From: Legionellales bacterium
Lineage (GTDB): Bacteria > Pseudomonadota > Gammaproteobacteria > JAHCLG01
Reading direction: 5' to 3'
Length of the DNA: 64,000 bases
Assembly: GCA_026125385.1 (NCBI GenBank)
Contig: JAHCLG010000001.1
Coordinates: 62,001 to 126,000, forward strand
Shown here: one piece after another, positions 56,362 through 63,821 of the stretch
How positions within the stretch are numbered: position 1 is the first letter of the stretch
Layout: every line of letters starts with the position of its first letter
Translations under genes and position numbers: made by a program
The notes under the pieces: generated by a model
The model's input: only the letters and a program-made list of their open reading frames with translations
Database searches by the model: none
What the model was told of the DNA's origin: nothing

Positions 56362-57603
56362 ATGAAGCATTTAATTTTAAAAAACAACAAAAATGTTGGT
56401 TCTGCTTTCACTAGGGTTCTGGCAAGCTATTTTATGTCAAATGTGGCTGATAGAGCGGCTTTTATTTTTTTATCTTGGTTTGTCATAAAAAATTATGGCC
56501 CAAACTCCCTAAATTATTTTATTTGTTTTTCCTTAATACCACACCTGATTTTTATCAAATTATCACATAAGGCAAATAATCAATTTGGGCCAGTTAAAGT
56601 ATTTATATTTTCCGATTCAATTAAGTTGCTACTGTATTTAATTTTGTCTATTTTGATATTGTTTCATGTTAGCTTGAATGTTTTTTTACTTTCTATGATA
56701 GGATTTTTTGCAAATATGGGTTCATCATTTTTTAATCCAGCAGCAATGGCTATGCCTACTTTTCTTTCTCAAGATAAGTTGGATAGACAGTCTATGACTG
56801 CCTATTTAAGCTTGTCATTATCACTGAGTGTAATATTAGGCCCCTTGCTTTCCTCGTTGTTTTTACTAATCTCATATAAAAATTTCCTTTTTGTTTTCTT
56901 AATTATTGTAGGTATTTACCTGTTACCAATAATAAATAATTTTATTGTTAATAAAAATTGTTACCAGTTCAGATCAGAGTCAAATTCTTTAAAAATTTCT
57001 ATTATTAGTGCTTCAAAAAAATATCCTGATGTATTTTACTTGCTAGCTTGTTTTTTTCTAATAAATATTGTTTTTGTCCCAATTCAATACTTTATTCCTC
57101 TATATGTTAAAAATAATTTTTATTTGCATGGAGGTTATATGTTCGCTTTGTTTGAAGCATCGATTGGGTTTGGTTCATTTATTGGTGCCGCATTTGTATC
57201 CAGAATAAAAAGGCACCTTGATAGTATTAAAATACTATTTACCACATTTTTATTTACAGGAATTGCTTATTTTTGTTTTGGTCTGTCAATTAATATGCTT
57301 TTCTCTATCGTTTCATTATTTTTTATGGGTGTATTTTTGGCTGTTGGTAATGTTTTTGCCATAACTTATTATCAGAATAGAGTTCAGCATAACTATGTTT
57401 CTCTTATCATGTCTCTGGTGAACCTGATTTCAGTATCAGTTGCACCTTTAGCAATATTTCTTTCTGGGCAAACCGTCAGGTTTTTTGGTCTGCCTATTTC
57501 TGTTAAGCTATATGCACTTTTTACGGTGCTAATTTCAATAGCGATTTTATTTGCGCGCTTATTACTAAAAAGGGAGGCAGAATGCGAATCCGTAACTATT
57601 TGA
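56362..57603 (+). CDS. MFS exporter (MFS_3/macrolide-efflux type)
   Basis: A 413-residue major facilitator protein with about twelve membrane segments. FMSNVADRAAFIFLSWFVI, a FFNPAAMAMPTFLSQDKL motif after the fourth or fifth segment, and SIGFGSFIGAAFVSR resemble efflux proteins of the macrolide/enterobactin exporter group. It starts six bases after the terminal synthetase and overlaps the serine hydrolase gene by 22 bases, so it is co-expressed with product release. The best inference is export of the finished peptide or its protected precursor to the periplasm, where the next gene product acts. Confidence 0.87.
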   Translation: MKHLILKNNKNVGSAFTRVLASYFMSNVADRAAFIFLSWFVIKNYGPNSLNYFICFSLIPHLIFIKLSHKANNQFGPVKVFIFSDSIKLLLYLILSILILFHVSLNVFLLSMIGFFANMGSSFFNPAAMAMPTFLSQDKLDRQSMTAYLSLSLSLSVILGPLLSSLFLLISYKNFLFVFLIIVGIYLLPIINNFIVNKNCYQFRSESNSLKISIISASKKYPDVFYLLACFFLINIVFVPIQYFIPLYVKNNFYLHGGYMFALFEASIGFGSFIGAAFVSRIKRHLDSIKILFTTFLFTGIAYFCFGLSINMLFSIVSLFFMGVFLAVGNVFAITYYQNRVQHNYVSLIMSLVNLISVSVAPLAIFLSGQTVRFFGLPISVKLYALFTVLISIAILFARLLLKREAECESVTI

Positions 57604-58778
57604 TATATAATATATTATTTTTGTCTTTGTTCTTTTCTGCTACTTTTGCTTATGCTAACGAAGTAGAAGCTCGTACCACAGTTTTAAACAATATCTTGGT
57701 AACCGAAAAAGGGCAGCAAAAAGTTTTAACCCTTCAACAAGCAATGGCTCATTTTAAGGTTCCAGCAATCAGCTTTGCAATCATTCAAGGTAACAAAATT
57801 ATTTGGGCGGATGCTTTTGGCTATACAAATTCACACAAGACGAAAAAAGTTAACACAACAACTTTATTTCAGGCAGGCTCTATGTCTAAGTCAGTTGCAG
57901 GCATGACCGCATTGGCTTTAGTAGATAAGGGTGTATTAAAGCTTGATGAGCCAGTAAACCCATTACTCAATTCTTGGAAAATTAATAAACCAGAAAAGTA
58001 TAAGCATGCCTCAGTGACATTGAGGGAGCTATTAAGCATGTCATCAGGCTTAGATGTGGGAGGCTATTATGGTTATGAACCTGGAGAGGCATTGCCATCC
58101 TTAGTTGAAACTCTCAAAGGAGAAAAGCCTGCTAATAATTCAGGGGTAAAATTAACGTATGAGCCTGGTACTAAATATTTTTATTCTGGAGGAGGGTATG
58201 AAGTTATTCAATTGCTTATTAAATCTCAAGCCTCACATTCTTTTCCTGATAACGTTCAAAAATTTATATTAACCCCGCTGGGTATGCTGCATAGTAATTA
58301 TGATCAGCCATTAGCGCCAAAGTTAATGGATAATGCCGCTTGGGCTACAGGTAGCAATGGAACTAGCTTTCCATACAAATGGCGAGTTGTACCAGAGTAC
58401 GCTGCTGGGGGATTATGGAGTACTTCTAGCGATTTCGCTAAATTTGTTATAGCTGTTATGAAAGCTTATGAGGGTAAGCCGAATGCCTTTTTATCACAGC
58501 GTATAGCTCAGGAGGCGCTAACTCAACAAAAAAACACGCCATATGGGCTAGGATTTGTAGTTGCTGGTTATGGCAGCAAATTGCATTTTATGAAGTTAGG
58601 ACAGAATGCAGGTTATCAAGGTTGGCTTGTCGGTTTTCCTAATACTAAACAAGGTGCAGTTGTTATGACAAATTCTGATAATGGGAGAGAGCTTGCTCAA
58701 GACTTAATTTATTCTATTGCTAAAGCTTATAAGTGGCCTACAAGTGGAAAATTAAAAGATGCTTGGATGATACAATAA
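57582..58778 (+). CDS. secreted beta-lactamase-like serine hydrolase (class C/S12 type)
   Basis: A 398-residue penicillin-recognising enzyme with a signal peptide (hydrophobic core about 7-24, cleavage after AYANE or nearby). Catalytic motifs are Ser100-Met-Ser-Lys103 (SxxK), Tyr-Ser-Gly near 204 (YxN equivalent) and a late HFMKLGQNAGYQGW region replacing KTG. No C-terminal membrane helices are seen, unlike ClbP/XcnG prodrug peptidases. Being last in the operon and overlapping an exporter suggests a role in maturing or detoxifying the peptide in the periplasm; cleavage next to D-Asn is attractive. A D-amino-acid peptidase or esterase of general metabolism is the alternative. Confidence 0.87.
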   Translation: MRIRNYLIYNILFLSLFFSATFAYANEVEARTTVLNNILVTEKGQQKVLTLQQAMAHFKVPAISFAIIQGNKIIWADAFGYTNSHKTKKVNTTTLFQAGSMSKSVAGMTALALVDKGVLKLDEPVNPLLNSWKINKPEKYKHASVTLRELLSMSSGLDVGGYYGYEPGEALPSLVETLKGEKPANNSGVKLTYEPGTKYFYSGGGYEVIQLLIKSQASHSFPDNVQKFILTPLGMLHSNYDQPLAPKLMDNAAWATGSNGTSFPYKWRVVPEYAAGGLWSTSSDFAKFVIAVMKAYEGKPNAFLSQRIAQEALTQQKNTPYGLGFVVAGYGSKLHFMKLGQNAGYQGWLVGFPNTKQGAVVMTNSDNGRELAQDLIYSIAKAYKWPTSGKLKDAWMIQ

Positions 58779-58803
58779 TCATAAATATGTATTAATATTG
58801 GTT

Positions 58804-59325
58804 TTATTCATCCTGGATATTTTTTAGAAATGTATTAACAGCGACTTGCACAAGTTTTTCTTTGGTGGATTGATCTTCGTCCATACTTGATATGTCGCTA
58901 TAAATATAAGCAGCAGCTTTAGCAAGTTTTTCTGCATCTTTTGATTTAAGTTGAAATTTCTTGGAAAAAAGCTGCTGTAATATTTTTGATAGTAATGAAG
59001 TGTCTAGTGCAGTTTGGAGTAATTCATTAATCTTTAGACGCTTATCAATCTCTTTCTCTGAAAGCTTTAATATTTCTTTTGTCTTTTTCTGATTAGCCTT
59101 AGATAAAGGGCTGCCTTCCCCTGTTTCAATCCAGTGAGCAGTGACTCCAAATGCTTCACTATAGAGTTTTAGAAAATCAGAGGTAGGGTGGCGACGCCCT
59201 TGGGTATGCTGGGCAAAGGTGAGGTAAGGTATATCATACTGTTCACAAAATTCTTTAGCTGTTTTAAATCCAGCAGCTTTCATGGCTGCCTTAATTCTTG
59301 CGCCAAGAGCATGGTCTCGTTTCAT
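58804..59325 (-). CDS. XRE-family phage-type repressor of the ICE
   Basis: A 173-residue regulator; an upstream ATG at 59355 would add ten residues. I prefer 59325 because AGGGTG precedes it and the sequence then starts MKRDHALGARIKAAM. The N-terminal helix-turn-helix covers about 10-70 (GFKTAKEFCEQYDIPYLTFAQHTQGRRHPTSDFLKLY). The C-terminal half is helical and charged and lacks LexA-type protease residues, so it is not an SOS-cleaved repressor. A perfect palindrome lies upstream at 59375, and the same palindrome occurs before the excisionase-like gene. It is the best candidate master repressor of the element. Confidence 0.85.
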   Translation of the reverse strand: MKRDHALGARIKAAMKAAGFKTAKEFCEQYDIPYLTFAQHTQGRRHPTSDFLKLYSEAFGVTAHWIETGEGSPLSKANQKKTKEILKLSEKEIDKRLKINELLQTALDTSLLSKILQQLFSKKFQLKSKDAEKLAKAAAYIYSDISSMDEDQSTKEKLVQVAVNTFLKNIQDE

Positions 59326-59374
59326 CGTTTTTTCACCCTGTTGTTGTCCAAACATTGACTACAAGGTTAGTATA

Positions 59375-59390
59375 TGACATAATTATGTCG
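59375..59390. promoter_or_regulatory. operator palindrome between repressor and antiterminator genes
   Basis: TGACATAATTATGTCG contains GACATA and TATGTC half-sites with a two-base centre, the same design as the site at 19930; both are followed by AA after the final G. It lies between the divergent repressor (start 59325) and antiterminator (start 59431) genes, the usual place for an autoregulated lysogeny-type switch. Confidence 0.78.
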
Positions 59391-59430
59391 AAATCAAATG
59401 TATTTTATATCGAACTCGGAGGTAACTATT

Positions 59431-59829
59431 ATGGCCTATTCGACTGACTTATTGACCACTAAAAAGCGTTTAACCCAATGGGGACATTGGTGCCATCAAA
59501 TCATTACCATGGGGCTGGGATATTCTAATCAGTCTCTGATTGCCAAATTACAAGCCGAAGGAGGGGTGATCGTTCGGGGCACGACTAAGATGCTGATACC
59601 TACGAATAAGCAGGCAGAAGAACTCAATGATCTGATCGAGCAACTAGCCGCAGAGCAACCCGATGGGGAGGGCAAAGCAGAATGGGCGAAAGTGATTCGT
59701 ATTCACTACACCATGCCGGATAAAGATGTTCAGGAGCGGATCCAATACACTTCCCTGCCAAGAAGCACCTACTTTCGTTACTTGAAAGACGCACAGAATT
59801 GGTTATCGAAATACATTACCGTTCACTAA
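59431..59829 (+). CDS. phage antiterminator Q-like protein
   Basis: A 132-residue protein starting at the ATG at 59431 after GGAGG. It resembles the small lambdoid Q-type antitermination family: an RLTQWGHWCHQ motif near the N-terminus (compare W-G-x-W in those proteins), a linker, and a C-terminal helix-turn-helix-like part (VIRIHYTMPDKDVQERI, SLPRSTYFRYLKDAQNWL). The gene is followed by two strong intrinsic terminators before the conjugation genes, just what an antiterminator would be needed to read through. Assignment is by pattern and context; a plain sigma-like HTH protein is the alternative. Confidence 0.6.
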   Translation: MAYSTDLLTTKKRLTQWGHWCHQIITMGLGYSNQSLIAKLQAEGGVIVRGTTKMLIPTNKQAEELNDLIEQLAAEQPDGEGKAEWAKVIRIHYTMPDKDVQERIQYTSLPRSTYFRYLKDAQNWLSKYITVH

Positions 59830-59860
59830 AACCAATTAAATTTTTATCAGATAGTAAAAC

Positions 59861-59896
59861 AAAAGCGTTTGATTGACTTCAGGCGCTTTTTTATTT
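59861..59896 (+). terminator. intrinsic terminator after the antiterminator gene
   Basis: AAAAGCG (59861-59867) pairs with CGCTTTT (59884-59890) across a 16-base loop and is followed by a T-rich run. It is moderately strong and sits 32 bases after the Q-like stop codon. Confidence 0.7.
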
Positions 59897-59947
59897 TATT
59901 TTTAATCGCCCTGAAACAGGTTGATTTATTTTAAAATAAATAAAAAA

Positions 59948-60080
59948 TCTCAAATCATTTCCAAACTCTTAAAATAATTTATAACAGATTCAAAAAAATT
60001 CAAAATAAGTCTCAGTTATAAAAAATATTTTCATTAAAAGAATTTCGGAAAACTTCAAATCGCTTCAAATAACTTCTAAA
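59948..60080. repeat. TTCAAA repeats with 10-bp spacing
   Basis: An AT-rich stretch with repeated TTCAAA-type words one helical turn apart. Pairs occur at 59989/59999 and at 60054/60064, and a degenerate third copy lies at 60074. The last three form tandem decamers AACTTCAAAT, CGCTTCAAAT, AACTTCTAAA. A related CTTCAAA recurs at 60167. Such phasing suits bent DNA or a row of protein-binding sites ahead of the conjugation operon. Confidence 0.55.
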
Positions 60081-60128
60081 AATGTAAAACAAAAAAGCGA
60101 TCAAAATAAAATTATTTGAAAAAAGAGT

Positions 60129-60159
60129 TGCATCTTGATTTGTTTTTTTGTAAGATGCA
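60129..60159 (+). promoter_or_regulatory. TGCATCTT/AAGATGCA hairpin upstream of the transfer operon
   Basis: TGCATCTT (60129-60136) and AAGATGCA (60152-60159) form a perfect eight-pair stem with a T-rich 15-base loop. It precedes the strong terminator by 26 bases and could be a transcript signal used for antitermination or a protein site in DNA. Confidence 0.5.
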
Positions 60160-60184
60160 CATGTAACTTCAAAAAAGTTTAAAC

Positions 60185-60220
60185 AAAGCCCCGATAGAAT
60201 AAATCTCTCGGGGCTTTTTT
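60185..60220 (+). terminator. strong intrinsic terminator upstream of pilL
   Basis: AAAGCCCCGA (60185-60194) pairs perfectly with TCGGGGCTTT (60208-60217) across 13 bases and runs into TTTTTTG. It lies about 85 bases before the first transfer gene. Its placement in front of an operon suggests controlled read-through. Confidence 0.88.
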
Positions 60221-60304
60221 GTTTCAGAAGAAAAACTTTCCTTCTCTCATCTAAATTACATTTCAAATATTTTAAATCAAAAAAATAATTGAGGTTTTAT
60301 TACT

Positions 60305-60817
60305 ATGCGTAAAGATCAACTCAAGCGTTGTGTCTTGAGTGGTTTTCTGTGCCTATCTATTTTGTTTGGCACATCAGCGAGCTTTGCCAATAATGTAACT
60401 ATCGGGCGTTATTTGTCAGTTGCTGAAAAACCACAAGGTGCACAGACACAATTATTACAACAGCAAATTCAAATCAAATTTCCACAAAACATATTAACGA
60501 TAAAACAAGCAGTCCAATTTATTTTGCAGTTCAGTGGTTATCACTTAGCTGATGATCAAGTCATGAATAAGCCTGCGCTGGCAATGCTCAATCAGCTACT
60601 CCCTGAAGTGGACAGATCATTTGGCCCCATGACGTTAGATCAAGGTTTAACAACATTATCGGGTGAAACATTTTATTTATTAGTTGATCCAGTGCATCGA
60701 TTAATCGCCTATAAAATTAAAATTCCTTATCAACTACTTTATGTGAAACACACCATTTCAAAGAACATTACAGGATCAAAAAATGAATACAAGCAGACTC
60801 ATCGAACAATCAAATAA
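60305..60817 (+). CDS. PilL-like ICE protein (TIGR03748-type)
   Basis: A 170-residue secreted protein. A signal peptide covers about 1-29 (ending SASFANN). The rest follows the pattern of PilL N-terminal proteins of PFGI-1-class elements: IGRYLSVAEKPQGAQ, QIKFPQNILTIKQAVQFILQFSGYHLA, LNQLLPEVDRSFGPMTLDQGLTTLSGETFYLLVDPVHRLIAYK. It is typically the first gene of the genomic-island type IV secretion cluster and works in the periplasm. The ORF ends in a basic tail overlapping the next gene by 35 bases. Family assignment is from remembered motifs. Confidence 0.78.
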   Translation: MRKDQLKRCVLSGFLCLSILFGTSASFANNVTIGRYLSVAEKPQGAQTQLLQQQIQIKFPQNILTIKQAVQFILQFSGYHLADDQVMNKPALAMLNQLLPEVDRSFGPMTLDQGLTTLSGETFYLLVDPVHRLIAYKIKIPYQLLYVKHTISKNITGSKNEYKQTHRTIK

Positions 60818-61100
60818 AAAAGCCGATTACTTAATAGGATTAAAAGCACTCGAATCGCATGTTGATCCTGAAACTTTTGTTTATATTCTTCGCTCAGTTT
60901 ATGGGATTGTATTTAAATCCAGTGAACTCAATGAAAACAAAGAGCAACTTCAAAGAAGAATTAGAAATTTTGAAACACAATCCAATTTACCAGGTTTTAT
61001 GTCAGCACTGCCTATTAAGGAATTTCTTGCACAATTAGAAGATGCACAGTTCTTTTATCCTGTTAGGCGTCGTGAAGTCACGCTGCCAACCTTTCATTAA
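60783..61100 (+). CDS. small hypothetical protein of the ICE transfer region
   Basis: A 105-residue soluble protein with no signal peptide or membrane segment. It is mostly helical and charged, with RSVYGIVFKSSELNENKEQLQRRIRNFE and LPIKEFLAQLEDAQFFYPVRRREV. I recognise no family. It overlaps the end of the PilL-like gene by 35 bases in another frame, pointing to coupled translation, and is followed within 45 bases by the membrane protein gene. A role in conjugation is inferred from position only. Confidence 0.6.
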   Translation: MNTSRLIEQSNKKADYLIGLKALESHVDPETFVYILRSVYGIVFKSSELNENKEQLQRRIRNFETQSNLPGFMSALPIKEFLAQLEDAQFFYPVRRREVTLPTFH

Positions 61101-61142
61101 TTTATAACTTTGTTTCTCCCTTTAATTATTGAGGAAAACCAA

Positions 61143-61919
61143 ATGAAAATTTCATTGAATAAAGATGCTATCAATAAGCTGAAGCATCAGATCAAATTAA
61201 AATCACGTTTAATTTATCAGTTTTTTAAAACTGCTTATCAAAAACTTAATAAGCAACAACGTATCGCTCTATCAATCGTTGTTGGGCTGATAATATTATT
61301 GTTAATCGTGATAGGGTTAAGTTCTGGTTCTGATATAGCGAAAAAATCAACTTCAAATAACCGTTATCCTGTACGCTTTGAAACGCAGCCATTAAATAAA
61401 CAACAAAATAAAACCGTTAATCCAGAAAATAGCATCATAGCTGCTAATAACGCAAAGTTTCAGGCGCAGTTAGATCAATTAAAGGCTATCTCCAGTGCTC
61501 AATATGCTGCTGTAAAAAATCAACTTCAATCTATTCAATCCAGTATGTCTTCACTGGCCTCTCAGCAAGATGTACAGCAATTAAAGCAAAATGTTTCAGC
61601 ACCTGATGAGCAACTGCTCGGAAAGGTTAATAGCCTTCAAAGTTCGGTGCAGAAAATCATCAAACAAACTGAAAAAAAGACTTGGGTAACGCCTCAATCG
61701 GTGGAACGCTATTTTAGGTTAGTAGCTGTCCAAGGGTTTAGCGATGGCATGCGTACCATCATCGATGTCGATGGTAACCAAACCACCTTAAGTGTTGAGC
61801 AAATTTGTCCGGCTTGCAGAGGATGGGCACTGCAAAGTATGAACTTTTCTCAGCAGAGTGCCATTTTTTCAAAACAAGTAGGCAATCAAATCCTTTATGT
61901 GAAATTACGAGCAAATTAA
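61143..61919 (+). CDS. membrane-anchored ICE protein with coiled coil and CxxC motif
   Basis: A 258-residue protein starting at the ATG at 61143 (TGAGGA upstream). The first 40 residues are strongly basic, and one membrane segment follows (IALSIVVGLIILLLIVIGLSS). A Gln-rich helical stretch (about 100-170) looks like a coiled coil, and a small C-terminal domain contains CPACRGW. The topology is cytoplasmic N-terminus with a periplasmic body, similar to scaffold or pilus-assembly components of type IV secretion systems. I do not recognise the family. It sits between the PilL-like and lipoprotein genes. Confidence 0.65.
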   Translation: MKISLNKDAINKLKHQIKLKSRLIYQFFKTAYQKLNKQQRIALSIVVGLIILLLIVIGLSSGSDIAKKSTSNNRYPVRFETQPLNKQQNKTVNPENSIIAANNAKFQAQLDQLKAISSAQYAAVKNQLQSIQSSMSSLASQQDVQQLKQNVSAPDEQLLGKVNSLQSSVQKIIKQTEKKTWVTPQSVERYFRLVAVQGFSDGMRTIIDVDGNQTTLSVEQICPACRGWALQSMNFSQQSAIFSKQVGNQILYVKLRAN

Positions 61920-61929
61920 TGAGGACCCT

Positions 61930-62217
61930 ATGAAAAATTATCTCACACCATCCATGCGGCATATAAAACTAATCAGTGTCATGGGAGCTATTGTGATAGG
62001 AACCAGCTTGCTTACAGGCTGCGCTAACATGATGCATCGACTAGGTTATATGCCCATACAACCCTCGCATTCTAAAGCTTGCTTAATAGCACCCGTATTA
62101 ATTACCAACTTAAAAAAAGACGACTATCAAAGGCAATATCAGTTGCCCGATGGTCGTAACTGTTCGGAGATCAATGGTCATGAACAAGCTCAAGTACAAA
62201 AACCAAAATCAGCATAA
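61930..62217 (+). CDS. small lipoprotein of the ICE transfer region
   Basis: A 95-residue protein with a lipoprotein signal: a basic start, the hydrophobic stretch ISVMGAIVIGTSLLTGC, and a lipobox (LLTGC) with the modified Cys near residue 31. The mature part is short with two more cysteines and no recognised domain. Small lipoproteins of this kind often stabilise the outer-membrane complex of conjugation machines. It starts ten bases after the preceding gene (GAGGA site) and overlaps the next gene by 38 bases. Confidence 0.7.
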   Translation: MKNYLTPSMRHIKLISVMGAIVIGTSLLTGCANMMHRLGYMPIQPSHSKACLIAPVLITNLKKDDYQRQYQLPDGRNCSEINGHEQAQVQKPKSA

Positions 62218-63001
62218 ACACATTTGTAACCCGTTACCATTATTGTCAGGTTTTATATTTTGGTTTTTAAGTTTTACTACACTTCCTGCATTGGCCGATA
62301 CTCTCCAATTGGTGCAAACACAACAAACTCAAGATCAAATTGTTCAGAGTCTACCAATACAAGATAGCTTAAAAGATCAAGCCAAGATGTGGGGGCTTAC
62401 AACGGAAGCATTTAAACACTATTTGTGGTTGATGAAAAATACGCCCAGCGGTTATTGGTATAAAGACTTAGATCCGACTGAAGTATTAGCACTCAATGCT
62501 AAAGATCCCAATGACATGATGCAATACGCTAAGATTCAAGCGCATAACATGCATGCGCGTGTCACGAGAGAGCTAGCGTTTAATAGTATTTATTCGAAAG
62601 CTTATAAAAAATTATATCCCAATGAAAAACCCATCATGACACCTGGCTCAATGAATTTGCAGAGTAGCGCATTACAAGCCGGTGATCGAGTTTGGCTATT
62701 TGTCGGTATTCATACACCATTAGGTCGCTTTGCTTATCAGCATCTAATAAAAACGATTCAAGCAACACCCGATACCGTTCTTGATATCTATTTTGTCGGT
62801 AAACACGTTAATCAAAAGAGCATTGAAACATGGGCTGCCAATATTGGCATACCCCCTGATATTGTGAACAAACAAGTCACATTAAATTATGGCAATAGTC
62901 GATTTGAAAGCATATCCAAAGGCAAAAAGGGAAACCTGCCTTTCGTCGGCGTTGTTCATAACTCGCATTTTCAGCCGATCACACTATCGTCTGTTCTCTA
63001 A
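62180..63001 (+). CDS. ICE periplasmic protein, TIGR03759-type (PFL_4693-like)
   Basis: A 273-residue secreted protein. I use the ATG at 62180 (GGAGA upstream; 62174 is possible). A signal peptide is seen (LPLLSGFIFWFLSFTTLPALAD). The central region AKMWGLTTEAFKHYLWLMKNTPSGYW and LDPTEVLALNAKDPNDMMQYAKIQAHNMHARV is the pattern I associate with TIGR03759 proteins of PFGI-1-class elements. The C-terminal half (GDRVWLFVGIHTPLGRFAYQHL to LPFVGVVH) looks thioredoxin-like but lacks a CxxC. It is found next to pilus and transglycosylase genes in such islands and probably assists assembly of the transfer machine. Confidence 0.75.
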   Translation: MNKLKYKNQNQHKHICNPLPLLSGFIFWFLSFTTLPALADTLQLVQTQQTQDQIVQSLPIQDSLKDQAKMWGLTTEAFKHYLWLMKNTPSGYWYKDLDPTEVLALNAKDPNDMMQYAKIQAHNMHARVTRELAFNSIYSKAYKKLYPNEKPIMTPGSMNLQSSALQAGDRVWLFVGIHTPLGRFAYQHLIKTIQATPDTVLDIYFVGKHVNQKSIETWAANIGIPPDIVNKQVTLNYGNSRFESISKGKKGNLPFVGVVHNSHFQPITLSSVL

Positions 63002-63089
63002 ATTCATTTCTGAATAAAAGCCACTGCCTCGCTTAAATAGCGCGAGATCAAAGCTTTCTTTTTTTCAACAACAAAATGAGGTTTATGCT

Positions 63090-63785
63090 ATGGCCATTCC
63101 ATTGAATGTTGCTGTTGTTAGTATCGTTTTAGCTACGGGTCTTTCAGCCCATAATGCTGTTTTCGCAGCTCCTACTGCAACAGCCAGTGCAACACCCAGG
63201 TCAATCATACAAAAAATTGAAAAAGATAATCCACAATTAAGCATCGCTGCGCTTTTAGCGGGTGTTCGCGCTTATGATCATTTGCGATTACAAGGCAAAG
63301 ACAAACAACAACAATTAACTATTGTTAATTTTAATCGACCGTCAAATGAGAAACGACTATGGGTTATCAACATGAAAAACGGCAACACAGAGTATTTTAC
63401 CTATGTGGCTCATGGACAAAATTCAGGTTTAAACGTTGCAAAACATTTTTCTAATCGACCTAATTCACACGAAAGTAGCATTGGTGTGTATCTGACCGGT
63501 AAAACTTACTACGGGAGAGGTGGTCACTCCATGCGATTACGTGGTCTGGATAAAGGTTTTAACAGTAATGCATTTACACGCGATATCGTCATGCATCCAG
63601 CTTGGTATGTTTCCCAAACTTTTGCTGAACAATATGGACGAATCGGTCGCACCTATGGATGTTTTGGCATTAGTAAAGCAATCGCTCAAAAAATTATTTC
63701 TACAATTAAAGATGGCACGGTGATGGTGGCTTATTACCCTAGTGAAAAGTGGCTGGCCTCATCTCAATATGAGCAACTGTTATAG
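63090..63785 (+). CDS. murein L,D-transpeptidase catalytic domain protein (YkuD_2-like)
   Basis: A 231-residue secreted enzyme. A signal peptide ends near VFAAPTA. The catalytic domain fits the YkuD_2 type: WVINMKNGNTEYFTYVAHGQ, SSIGVYLTGKTYYG, SMRLRGLDKGFN, then IVMHPAWYVS and the nucleophile Cys191 in RTYGCFGIS, with the usual His in VMHP. It probably acts on cell-wall peptides. Within an ICE transfer cluster it takes the place where a lytic transglycosylase is common, so it may open or rebuild peptidoglycan around the secretion channel. A GAGG site lies at about 63077. Confidence 0.87.
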   Translation: MAIPLNVAVVSIVLATGLSAHNAVFAAPTATASATPRSIIQKIEKDNPQLSIAALLAGVRAYDHLRLQGKDKQQQLTIVNFNRPSNEKRLWVINMKNGNTEYFTYVAHGQNSGLNVAKHFSNRPNSHESSIGVYLTGKTYYGRGGHSMRLRGLDKGFNSNAFTRDIVMHPAWYVSQTFAEQYGRIGRTYGCFGISKAIAQKIISTIKDGTVMVAYYPSEKWLASSQYEQLL

Positions 63786-63821
63786 ATCCTATTTTTAATA
63801 ATCGAGTTGAGGTAAAGCGTT

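Noticed and set aside
20384-58778. MbtH-like protein or Sfp-type phosphopantetheinyl transferase in the cluster
   Set aside because: I searched the small and mid-sized proteins for their motifs and saw none; they may be elsewhere in the genome.
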